NCBI GenBank assembly: GCA_050942995.1
Contig: JBMNOI010000091.1
Coordinates: 1 to 15,443, forward strand
Reading direction: 5' to 3'
Source: JBMNOI01 sp050942995
GTDB taxonomy: Bacteria > Chloroflexota > Anaerolineae > UBA1429
DNA length: 15,443 nt
The stretch's first letter is position 1; every line of letters starts with the position of its first letter. The translations under genes were made by a program, and so were the position numbers. Positions 1 to 6,475 of this stretch are shown here, in pieces. A model generated the notes under the pieces. It worked only from the letters and a program-made list of their open reading frames with translations. It did no database searches and was not told where the DNA came from.

Positions 1-83
1 TGGAGCAGGACCCCCATAACCCCCGGTACCTGATGACCAAACGCGGTGTGGGCTATTACTGGCGTCGCCAGACGAATGAGTAG
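1..83 (+). CDS. Response regulator C-terminal end (OmpR/PhoB-type), partial
   Basis: Only the last 26 codons are inside the window, read from base 3 to the TAG at 81-83. The peptide contains PHNPRYLMTKRGVGYYWRR, the closing wing of an OmpR/PhoB-type winged-helix DNA-binding domain, where a PxYLxTxRGxGY pattern is the family hallmark. Such proteins are normally two-component response regulators with an N-terminal receiver domain, but that part lies outside the window, so the partner kinase and target genes are unknown. The gene ends 23 bases before a strong hairpin that probably terminates it. Confidence 0.85.
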   Translation, partial: EQDPHNPRYLMTKRGVGYYWRRQTNE

Positions 84-106
84 CCGAACATCGTAATTGC
101 TGTGTG

Positions 107-140
107 GCCTCTTCAGGGGGCGCGCGTCGCCCGAAGAGGC
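107..140 (+). terminator. GC-rich hairpin after the response regulator gene
   Basis: GCCTCTTC (107-114) pairs perfectly with GAAGAGGC (133-140). Inside it GGGCG (118-122) pairs with CGCCC (128-132) around a CGCGT loop, leaving three unpaired bases at 115-117. The hairpin starts 23 bases after the response regulator stop, where a terminator is expected. It is followed by ATTCCCG rather than a run of T, so it is not a textbook intrinsic terminator. It could instead be a transcript-end stabiliser or an attenuator. Confidence 0.5.
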
Positions 141-156
141 ATTCCCGATGCTCGTG

Positions 157-185
157 TTGTAGAACCCCTGGATGCATGTTATACT
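157..185 (+). promoter_or_regulatory. Extended -10 promoter for the lipoprotein gene
   Basis: A -10 element TATACT (180-185) is preceded by an extended -10 TG at 177-178. A weak -35 TTGTAG (157-162) lies exactly 17 bases upstream. Transcription would start near 192, giving a leader of about 40 bases that includes the GGAGAGGAG ribosome binding site. The position just after the hairpin at 107-140 fits a new transcription unit. Confidence 0.6.
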
Positions 186-211
186 GCTCTGCGCAGATCG
201 TTCATGCCCGT

Positions 212-220
212 GGAGAGGAG
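212..220 (+). promoter_or_regulatory. Ribosome binding site that sets the lipoprotein start
   Basis: GGAGAGGAG lies 10 bases before the ATG at 231. The same frame is open further upstream, with an ATG at 102, but that codon has no such site and would lie upstream of the predicted transcription start. The choice also places the signal peptide at the very N-terminus. Confidence 0.7.
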
Positions 221-230
221 ATACGCAGCC

Positions 231-566
231 ATGACCTGCGCAGTGAAACGATACGCACCCAGGCGCTCTCTTATTCATTGTTTGTTGCTCGCCACTCTCT
301 TGCTCGTGGCGGTTGTGGGATGTGACGGGCCAACCGATGAGACCCAACCTCCGGCAACAGTGATCCGGGCAGAGGAGGATGCGGAGGGCGAGGGCACGCC
401 CGAGCCGGACGAGGCGCCGGCGGCGGAAACGCCGGCGGCAGAAATGCCGCCAGAGGACGGTCCGACGCAGGAAGAGCCTTCCACAGCACCTCTGGATGTG
501 CCCGAGAGCTACCCCGCGCCGGAGGAGGCCGAAGAGCCTACCCCGCTCCCCTATCCGGAGCCATAA
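231..566 (+). CDS. Small acidic Pro/Glu-rich lipoprotein, unknown function
   Basis: The product is 111 residues long. Residues 1-13 are basic (KRYAPRR), residues 14-30 are hydrophobic (LLLATLLLVAVVG), and Cys31 sits in a VVGC lipobox, so it should be a lipoprotein anchored on the outer face of the membrane. The remaining 80 residues are low complexity, dominated by E, D, P, A and T with a single Arg, and end in YPAPEEAEEPTPLPYPEP. No enzymatic or binding domain is visible. Tails of this kind are common in Chloroflexota lipoproteins, where they usually look like flexible spacers; here the tail is nearly the whole mature protein. The start is chosen from the GGAGAGGAG site 10 bases upstream and from the lipoprotein signal. 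It is convergent with secA and separated from it by a terminator. The lipoprotein call is confident; the function is unknown. Confidence 0.75.
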   Translation: MTCAVKRYAPRRSLIHCLLLATLLLVAVVGCDGPTDETQPPATVIRAEEDAEGEGTPEPDEAPAAETPAAEMPPEDGPTQEEPSTAPLDVPESYPAPEEAEEPTPLPYPEP

Positions 567-620
567 ATCGAATGACGATCACCTGGGAATCGGCCGGGTG
601 AGAATACCGTGTGAACGCAA

Positions 621-650
621 AAAAGCAGAGGGATCGACCCCTCTGCTTTT
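621..650. terminator. Bidirectional intrinsic terminator between the lipoprotein gene and secA
   Basis: AAAAGCAGAGGG (621-632) pairs perfectly with CCCTCTGCTTTT (639-650) around a 6-base loop. The stem is flanked by A residues on the left (from 619) and T residues on the right, so either strand gives a stem followed by a U run. It lies 54 bases after the lipoprotein stop and about 210 bases after the secA stop on the other strand, as expected for a terminator shared by convergent genes. Confidence 0.9.
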
Positions 651-668
651 GAGTTTAGCCAAACGGCC

Positions 669-782
669 CTCCCCGGCGCTGTACCCAGCGCCACCCTACA
701 TATTATGGGAGAGGGGGAGCCCGCCAGCGAGTACGCCGCCGGTGTACTATTCACCCGGGTATGCCGACCGGCTCCCGGGTGA
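669..782. repeat. Train of hairpins in the convergent intergenic region
   Basis: Three further hairpins follow the terminator. GGCGCTG (675-681) pairs with CAGCGCC (686-692), and flanking CTCCCC (669-674) can pair with GGGGAG (714-719) just outside it. GTACGCC (731-737) pairs with GGTGTAC (741-747), including one G-T wobble. TCACCCGGG (751-759) pairs with CCCGGGTGA (774-782), with an inner GCC/GGC pairing. None has a T run. Together they occupy most of 669-782 and would form the 3' untranslated end of the secA message. The region could be a dispersed intergenic repeat or a structured RNA element. I see no coding signal in 567-861. Confidence 0.6.
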
Positions 783-861
783 GGGCCAATGACATGCCTT
801 TGTGCGCAAGCCGAATGCGTTTGCCCCGCGATATTTCACGGGGGTGATGCTCGGGCGGCCT

Positions 862-3774
862 CTAGCGTACCCGCGCGCGATTGGCTGCGGCCGGCCGGGA
901 CGATTCGGCGGTCGCCTTGGCTGCAGCTTCCTCGGGAGAGAGTCCCTGGCGCAGGCAGCAGTTCTTGTACTTTTTGCCGCTGCCGCAGGGGCAGGGATCG
1001 TTGCGCCCGACCTTGCGGGTGCGGCGCGGTTCGGCGGTGCTGCCGGCCGCTCCCCCTGTGGCCCCAGAGTAGCGCATGGGGCGCGGCATGGTGGGGCGTG
1101 TCTCCAGGCGAACGTTCAGGATAAAGCCGGCGACATCGGATTCGATATCCTGGAGCAGCGTCTCAAAGGCCAAAAACGCCTCTCGCTTGTACTCGACCAG
1201 CGGGTTGCGCTGACCAAACGCCCGCAGCCCGATCCCCTCTCGCAGCTCGGCCAGGCCGGTGAGGTGACGCACCCAGCGATTATCGATGGTACGGAGCATG
1301 ACCAGACGCTCCATCTGGCGCATCTGTTCCTCGCCCATCTCTTTTTCGCGGGCGGCGTAGCTCTGCTCGGCCAGGATATGGACCTCTTGCTTGATCTCTT
1401 CGGCATCTTTACCGGCCCAGGTTGCCGGCGAATGAGCCGGCGGCAGGTGGATCATGCGATCGACTTGAGCGTGGAGCGAGTTGAGATCCCACTCGTCCTC
1501 ATCTTCGGCGGCGGTATAGCTATCTACCAGGGCATCGAGCTGGCGGGTCAGAATATCCAGCACCAGCGGCCGGATGCTGGCCTCGGAGAGGATCAGCCGA
1601 CGCTGTTCATAGATAACCTGCCGTTGCTGGTTGACCACATCATCGTACTCCAGCAGGTACTTGCGCAGGTCAAAGTTGTGCCCCTCGACGCGGATTTGCG
1701 CGTTGGCGATGGCCTTGGTGACCATGTTGTGCTCGATGGGCATATCCTCGTCCACGCCCAGGCGATCCATAATGCGCGCCACAGACGGCCCGCCGAAGCG
1801 ACGCATCAACTCGTCCTCCAGCGAGACGAAAAAGCGGGATGATCCGGGGTCACCCTGGCGGCCGGCGCGACCGCGCAGTTGGTTATCGATGCGACGCGCC
1901 TCATAACGTTCGGTGCCCACAACGTGCAGGCCTCCGGCGGCCACAACGATCTCCCGGTCGGCATTGCATGCCTCCACAGCGCGGCGGTAGGTCTCTTCCC
2001 ATACTTCGGGCCCGACCTCTTGCAGGTCGTAGCCCCGGCGGCGCAGCTCTTCGCGCGCCGTCACCTCGGGGTTGCCGCCCAGCAGAATATCCACACCACG
2101 ACCGGCCATATTGGTGGCGATGGTGACGGCGCCCGGGCGGCCGGCCTGGGCGATGATGAGGGCTTCGCGTTCGTGATATTTGGCGTTCAGCACCTCATGA
2201 GGGATTCCCATCCGCTTGAGCCGATCTGAGAGCATCTCGGACGTTTCGATGGCCAGCGTACCTACCAGCACCGGCTGTCGCGCTTCGTGCCGTTCTTTGA
2301 TCTCGTTCAGAACGGCACGGAACTTGGCCTCGGTCGTCTTGTAGACCTGATCGGGATAATCCTGGCGGATCATCGGGCGGTGTGTGGGAATCACGGTCAC
2401 TTCCAGGCCATAGATCTGAGCAAACTCTTCCGCCTCGGTCTCGGCGGTACCGGTCATACCGGCCAGCCGTCGGTACATGCGGAAATAGTTCTGGAAGGTG
2501 ATTGTGGCCAGCGTCAGGCTTTCGCGCTGCACCGGCACATTCTCTTTGGCCTCGATGGCCTGGTGGAGGCCTTCGGAGTAGCGCCGACCGTACATCAGGC
2601 GGCCGGTGAACTCGTCTACGATGATGACCTGGCCGTCGCGCACGATATAGTCGCGATCCTTGCGAAACAGAGCATGGGCCTTGATCGCGTTTTCGAGATA
2701 GGGCGTTAGCTCGTAATTCTCCGGCGCATACAGATTGTCGATGCCCAGCGCGCGTTCGATTTTATTGAGCCCTTCTTCGGTGAGGCTGACGTTGCGCTGT
2801 TTCTCATCCAGCACATAGTCACCATTCTCTTCGCTCAGGTTGCGCACGAGACGGGCGAACCGCTGGTAATGGCTGGTGGATTCCTCTGCCTCGCCCGAGA
2901 TGATCAGCGGCGTTCGCGCCTCGTCGATGAGGATGTTATCCACCTCGTCTACGATGGCATAGTAGAGCTCACGTTGCACACACTGGCTCTGGTCGATCAC
3001 CATGTTATCGCGCAGATAATCAAAGCCGAATTCGTTATTGGTGCCATAGACGATATCGGCGGCATAAGCCTGGGCGCGCGAGCAGGGGCGCAGGTTCTGG
3101 TAGCGGTCGTCGGCCGAGATGTAATTCGGGTCGAACAGAAACGAGCTCATGGACGGATTCTCGCCCATGGACTGGATGACGCTGACGCTCAGCCCCAGCA
3201 TATGGTATACAGGGCCCATCCATTGCACGCCGACCTTGGAGAGGTAGTCGTTGGGCGTTACCAGATGCACGCTCCGACCGGTGAGGGCGTTGAGATAGAG
3301 GGGCAGAGTGGCCACCAGCGTTTTACCTTCGCCGGTCTTCATCTCGGCGATTTGATTTTGATGAAGGATAATGCCGCCCGTTATCTGGGTATCGAAATGG
3401 CGCTGGCCGATGGTCCGCACGGCCGCTTCGCGCACGGCGGCAAAGGCACGGGGCAGGATCTCATCGAGGATGGCCCGCTCTTCTTTGTCGATATCGGCCT
3501 TGAGGGCCTCGATATCGCGCTTGATGGCGCGGCGCCCATCTTCATCCGGCTCCCGATCCAGTTCGTCCTCTAGCTCGCGCAGTTTGGCGTTGCTGCGCTC
3601 CGTCGCCTCGCGCAGGCGTTGCCGGAATTCGCGCGTTTGTTCGCGCAGCGCCTCATCGCTCATCGCCTGCATTTCGGGCTCGAGATCGTTGATTTCCCGG
3701 ACGATGGGCTGAATGCGCTCCAGCTCGCGCTGGCTCGGATCGCCAAAGAGGGTTTTTAGTAGATTGCTCAGCAT
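862..3774 (-). CDS. secA: Preprotein translocase ATPase SecA
   Basis: The 970-residue motor protein drives preproteins through the SecYEG channel by ATP hydrolysis at the cytoplasmic membrane. Visible landmarks are Walker A MKTGEGKT (residues 145-152), the DEVD box (276-279), DEARTPLIISG, the second-domain motifs NMAGRGVDI (555-563) and QLRGRAGRQGDPG (632-644), and the C-terminal zinc/SecB-binding motif CPCGSGKKYKNCC with Cys928, 930, 939 and 940. Compared with E. coli SecA, about 43 extra residues precede Walker A. They form a highly charged, probably coiled-coil insert at about 55-99. A 30-residue Ala/Glu/Arg tail follows the zinc motif. The ATG at 3774 was chosen because it gives the usual MLSNLLKTLFGD start; an in-frame TTG at 3792 is less likely. 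The gene has its own promoter at 3842-3869 and ends toward the shared terminator at 621-650. Confidence 0.97.
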   Translation of the reverse strand: MLSNLLKTLFGDPSQRELERIQPIVREINDLEPEMQAMSDEALREQTREFRQRLREATERSNAKLRELEDELDREPDEDGRRAIKRDIEALKADIDKEERAILDEILPRAFAAVREAAVRTIGQRHFDTQITGGIILHQNQIAEMKTGEGKTLVATLPLYLNALTGRSVHLVTPNDYLSKVGVQWMGPVYHMLGLSVSVIQSMGENPSMSSFLFDPNYISADDRYQNLRPCSRAQAYAADIVYGTNNEFGFDYLRDNMVIDQSQCVQRELYYAIVDEVDNILIDEARTPLIISGEAEESTSHYQRFARLVRNLSEENGDYVLDEKQRNVSLTEEGLNKIERALGIDNLYAPENYELTPYLENAIKAHALFRKDRDYIVRDGQVIIVDEFTGRLMYGRRYSEGLHQAIEAKENVPVQRESLTLATITFQNYFRMYRRLAGMTGTAETEAEEFAQIYGLEVTVIPTHRPMIRQDYPDQVYKTTEAKFRAVLNEIKERHEARQPVLVGTLAIETSEMLSDRLKRMGIPHEVLNAKYHEREALIIAQAGRPGAVTIATNMAGRGVDILLGGNPEVTAREELRRRGYDLQEVGPEVWEETYRRAVEACNADREIVVAAGGLHVVGTERYEARRIDNQLRGRAGRQGDPGSSRFFVSLEDELMRRFGGPSVARIMDRLGVDEDMPIEHNMVTKAIANAQIRVEGHNFDLRKYLLEYDDVVNQQRQVIYEQRRLILSEASIRPLVLDILTRQLDALVDSYTAAEDEDEWDLNSLHAQVDRMIHLPPAHSPATWAGKDAEEIKQEVHILAEQSYAAREKEMGEEQMRQMERLVMLRTIDNRWVRHLTGLAELREGIGLRAFGQRNPLVEYKREAFLAFETLLQDIESDVAGFILNVRLETRPTMPRPMRYSGATGGAAGSTAEPRRTRKVGRNDPCPCGSGKKYKNCCLRQGLSPEEAAAKATAESSRPAAANRARVR

Positions 3775-3775
3775 T

Positions 3776-3866
3776 ACATCTCGCTTTCTCAACGGTCGAA
3801 TATCGCCGGCGACCGTATGAACATCATCGCTACGATCATTGATTATACCATAAAAAAGCGAGATGT
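3776..3866. repeat. 12-bp perfect inverted repeat across the secA promoter and start
   Basis: ACATCTCGCTTT (3776-3787) is repeated as its exact reverse complement AAAGCGAGATGT at 3855-3866. The arms are 67 bases apart. The near arm ends 2 bases from the secA start codon and covers its ribosome binding region. The far arm covers the -10/-35 spacer and part of the -35 box. Since the far arm lies upstream of the predicted transcript start, the pair cannot fold as one hairpin in the secA mRNA. It suggests paired protein binding sites or a duplication-inversion. Confidence 0.7.
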
Positions 3867-3869
3867 CAG
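3842..3869 (-). promoter_or_regulatory. Strong secA promoter with extended -10
   Basis: Read on the minus strand, CTGACA (3869-3864) is followed after 16 bases by a perfect TATAAT (3847-3842), with TGG directly before it as an extended -10. Transcription would start near 3835, giving a leader of about 60 bases before the ATG at 3774. This is the best sigma-70-like promoter in the window and implies that secA is transcribed separately from prs. Confidence 0.8.
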
Positions 3870-3910
3870 TTTATGCGCGGGTTGTCCCGGGGCCGCGTCA
3901 GGTCCGGCAT

Positions 3911-3944
3911 CACCTTTCGGAAGGGCAGATACCTTTGGAAGGTG
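3911..3944 (-). terminator. Two small hairpins just after prs, possible weak terminator
   Basis: ACCTT-TGG-AAGGT (3931-3943) and CCTT-TCGG-AAGG (3913-3924) are two short tandem hairpins made of nearly the same sequence. The outer CACCTT (3911-3916) and AAGGTG (3939-3944) could also pair as an alternative. They lie about 11 bases after the prs stop. There is no T run on the minus strand, so terminator function is doubtful. Confidence 0.3.
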
Positions 3945-3954
3945 GTTTGCGTGG

Positions 3955-4929
3955 TCAGTCGAATTCGGGCACATATTCCCGTAACGTGTTGCCCACAGAG
4001 TGGCCACGGTGCACCGCCGCAATGATATTGGCCAGCCAGGGACCGAGGTGAATGACCGTCAGGTTGGGCAGGCGCTCTTTGTGGTGGATGGGTTCTGTAT
4101 CGGTGCAGACGATCTCGCGCAGGTCGGCCCGGGCTAGGCGCTCCTCGGCATTATCCGAGAAGGTGGGATGGACAAAACAGGCGTACACATCGCGGGCGCC
4201 CTGCTCGCGGAGTATACAGGCGGCGCCGATAAGGGTGGTGCCCCGGTCTACCTCGTCATCGACGATGAGGACGTTCTTACCCTTTACATCCCCGATGACG
4301 CTCAGCGATTCGGTTTCATCACCGCTGCGGCGTTTTTCGACAAAGGCCACCGGCGCGTGTAGCGCCTCGGCAAAGTTGCGTGCCTTTTTGGCAAAGCCCA
4401 GATCGGCCGCGACGACGACCAGGTCGGGGATGTTCTTTTGCACAAAGTAGCGGCTGAGCAGAGGAAATGCCGATATCTCATCCCCGGGGATATCGAAAAA
4501 GCCCTGGATCTGGCCGGCGTGCAGATCGACGACCATAAACCGGTTGGCGCCGGCGGCGGTGATCATGTCGGCTACCAATCGGGCGGTGATGGGCACTCGG
4601 GGCTTGTCCTTTTTGTCGCTACGAGCATAGGAAAAGTAGGGTATAACGGCCGTAATACGGCCCGCCGAGGCCCGTCGCACGGTATCGATCATGATCAATA
4701 GCTCCATGATGTTATAGTTCACCGGTGAGCAGGTGGGCTGAATAATAAAAACATCCTGAGAGCGAACCGACTGCTGAAGTTGGATAAAGATGTTCTCGTT
4801 GCTAAAGACCGTAATGTCTACATCGAGCAGGGGGATGCCCAGGCTGGCGCTGATATCGCGAGCCAGCTGTGGATTTCCGCTTCCGGCGATCAGGGCGATC
4901 TCGCCATAGATGGTGACACCGTTTTCCAT
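3955..4929 (-). CDS. prs: Ribose-phosphate pyrophosphokinase (PRPP synthetase), divergent
   Basis: The 324-residue cytosolic enzyme should make PRPP from ribose 5-phosphate and ATP, the precursor for purines, pyrimidines, histidine and tryptophan. The fold markers are clear: YARSDKKDKPRVPITARLVADM (101-122, near-canonical ATP-site region), VDLHAGQIQGFFDIP (134-148), and the flexible-loop catalytic residues in EKRR (198-201). Key loops differ from the classical class I pattern. The PRPP/ribose-5-phosphate loop reads LIVDDEVDRGTT (221-232) where DDxxDTAGT is usual, keeping the three Asp. The adenine-site FxDGE region reads FSNEN (42-46). VVVAADLGFAKKAR replaces the usual SPDxGGxxRA stretch. It may be an altered-regulation Prs or a paralogue. 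ATG 4929 has AAGGAG 10 bases upstream (4940-4945). No clear promoter is seen. Confidence 0.9.
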   Translation of the reverse strand: MENGVTIYGEIALIAGSGNPQLARDISASLGIPLLDVDITVFSNENIFIQLQQSVRSQDVFIIQPTCSPVNYNIMELLIMIDTVRRASAGRITAVIPYFSYARSDKKDKPRVPITARLVADMITAAGANRFMVVDLHAGQIQGFFDIPGDEISAFPLLSRYFVQKNIPDLVVVAADLGFAKKARNFAEALHAPVAFVEKRRSGDETESLSVIGDVKGKNVLIVDDEVDRGTTLIGAACILREQGARDVYACFVHPTFSDNAEERLARADLREIVCTDTEPIHHKERLPNLTVIHLGPWLANIIAAVHRGHSVGNTLREYVPEFD

Positions 4930-5253
4930 TATGCGTTTTCTCCTTGGTCACAGGCCAAACATTGCACAACGGGCTTGGGGGATACCATCAGCACCCCTCT
5001 CGGCCGATGATGTCCAGACCCGGCGTTTGCCTCTGGGAGAAGGAAAAGGGTGTGTGATTCGTTGATTGGAGGGGAGGTGCGACGTTGCAAAATAGCGGCC
5101 TGGCTCGTCATCCCGGTGATCTGCGAACGGCGCCCGGGTCGGCGAGGTGCATCATCGCCGCAACCTCAGTATGCCGCATGCTCCCCACCGACGTCAACCC
5201 TCAGGATAAGTGATGGGGGCAATGGAGGAGTGGGGGCGGTGCGCCGGCCGGCG
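4930..5253. other. Intergenic stretch upstream of prs, no gene recognised
   Basis: About 320 bases lie between the prs start and the palindromic terminator. The only firm element is the AAGGAG site for prs at 4940-4945. Short frames here lack a ribosome binding site and any protein-like composition. I looked on the minus strand for a prs promoter and for T-box, TPP or purine riboswitch landmarks and found nothing convincing. The sequence should contain the prs promoter, probably of a weak or non-standard type. Confidence 0.6.
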
Positions 5254-5291
5254 AAAACGAAGGGTGCCCGCCGGATATCCGGCGGGCACCC
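5254..5291 (-). terminator. Palindromic terminator of the Na+-pump operon
   Basis: GGGTGCCCGCCGGAT (5262-5276) is followed directly by its exact reverse complement (5277-5291), a perfect 30-bp palindrome. It folds as a 12-bp GC-rich stem with a GATATC loop. On the minus strand it is followed by TTCGTTTT (5261-5254), a U-rich tract, so it terminates transcripts coming from oadB, whose stop is 51 bases upstream. On the plus strand the flank is not T-rich. Confidence 0.85.
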
Positions 5292-5310
5292 TCTTGACCC
5301 TCGTCTACAT

Positions 5311-5328
5311 GGCGGGCGCGAGCCCGCC
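5311..5328 (-). other. Small hairpin between oadB stop and the terminator
   Basis: GGCGGGC (5311-5317) pairs with GCCCGCC (5322-5328) around four bases. It sits 14 bases after the oadB stop and directly before the palindromic terminator. It may stabilise the 3' end of the message. Confidence 0.5.
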
Positions 5329-5341
5329 TGTGCGTTGCGGA

Positions 5342-6457
5342 TTAACTAAGCAGTGCAAGTACCACACCACCGGCCATCACCGAGGCGATCTGCCCCGAGG
5401 TGTTGGAGGCCATGGCGTGCATCAGCAAAAAGTTGGTATAGTCTTCCTCGTGGCCGATTTTCTGCACCACGCGGGCCGACATGGGGAATGCCGAGATGCC
5501 GCACCCACCCAGCAGCGGGTTCATGGTGCCGCCGGAGAGGAAGGACATGAACTTGCCGAACATTACTCCGGCCGCCGTATCCAGGATAAAGGCGACCAGC
5601 CCCATGCAGAGGATGAGGATCGTCTCCCACGTCAAAAAGCGCTCGGCGACCATGGTCGAGCCGATGGTGATGCCGAGAAAGGTCGTGACGATGTTGGCGA
5701 TCTCGTTCTGAGCGGCCTGGTTGATACGCTCCACCACACCGGCTTCGCGCACCAGGTTACCGAACATCAACATGCCGATCAGAGGCACTGCCGCCGGAGC
5801 CACGATGCCCGAGGCCAGCGTGACGATGATCGGGAACAGGATCCGGGTGGTCTTGGACACCGGCCGCGAAGTGTAGGGCATTTTGATCATGCGCTCGCGG
5901 CGCGTGGTCAGGAGCCTCATAACCGGCGGCTGGATCACAGGCACCAGCGACATGTACGAGTACGCGGCAACGGTGATGGGGCCCAGCAGGTCGGGCGCCA
6001 GGTTGGCCGCCACAAAGATCGACGTGGGGCCGTCAGCAGCGCCGATGATGCCGATGGAGGCCGCCTGATTGATGTTGAATCCGAACAATGTGGCGAGCAG
6101 CATGGTGCCAAAGATACCAAACTGAGCCGCCGCCCCCAGCAACACATATTTGGGGTTTTCCAGCAACGGACCAAAGTCGGTCATGGCGCCGATGCCGATA
6201 AACACCAGGCTGGGGAACAGCTCGTTGGCGATACCCACCTCATAGAGCACCCTGAGCAGGCCACCCTCATCCAGCATGCCCGTCCCCGGGATGTTGGCCA
6301 GAATACAGCCCAGGCCGATGGGCAGAAGCAACAGCGGCTCATATTCGTACTTGATGGCCAGCCAGATGAGGACGCCACCAACGGCTATCATCGCCAGCCG
6401 GCCCCATGTCAATCCATTGATGCCCGTCAAGAGACCATCGAGTGCAAGGATGTTCAT
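5342..6457 (-). CDS. oadB: Na+-translocating decarboxylase beta subunit (OadB/MmdB)
   Basis: The 371-residue multi-span membrane protein should decarboxylate carboxybiotin and export Na+ with the energy released. Family signatures are intact: GIIGAADGPTSIF with Asp142, YSYMSLVPVIQPP with Tyr168, NPLLGGCGISAFPMSAR with Asn313, Ser322 and Arg329, and HAMASNTSGQIASV near the end. These match in order and spacing the residues shown to matter in Klebsiella OadB (D203, Y229, N373, S382, R389). The length fits the shorter MmdB type (about 370 residues) rather than Klebsiella OadB (about 430). The AGGAGG site overlaps the stop of the biotin carrier gene 18 bases upstream, so translation is probably coupled. 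It is the last gene of its operon, followed by the terminator at 5254-5291. Confidence in family and pump role is high; the carboxyl donor is set by its partners. Confidence 0.96.
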   Translation of the reverse strand: MNILALDGLLTGINGLTWGRLAMIAVGGVLIWLAIKYEYEPLLLLPIGLGCILANIPGTGMLDEGGLLRVLYEVGIANELFPSLVFIGIGAMTDFGPLLENPKYVLLGAAAQFGIFGTMLLATLFGFNINQAASIGIIGAADGPTSIFVAANLAPDLLGPITVAAYSYMSLVPVIQPPVMRLLTTRRERMIKMPYTSRPVSKTTRILFPIIVTLASGIVAPAAVPLIGMLMFGNLVREAGVVERINQAAQNEIANIVTTFLGITIGSTMVAERFLTWETILILCMGLVAFILDTAAGVMFGKFMSFLSGGTMNPLLGGCGISAFPMSARVVQKIGHEEDYTNFLLMHAMASNTSGQIASVMAGGVVLALLS

Positions 6458-6475
6458 AGCGTCGTTTCACTCCTC

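Noticed and set aside
102..230. Extension of the lipoprotein frame upstream to 102
   Set aside because: The extra 43 residues would precede the signal peptide, cross the hairpin at 107-140 and the promoter at 157-185, and have no ribosome binding site.
802..1842. Long plus-strand open frame opposite secA
   Set aside because: It lies wholly antisense to the conserved motifs of secA, has no family-like motif, and is explained by the codon bias of a GC-rich genome.
4930..5250. Possible riboswitch or T-box leader for prs
   Set aside because: No conserved core of a known riboswitch class and no terminator/antiterminator pair were seen; only short scattered pairings are present.
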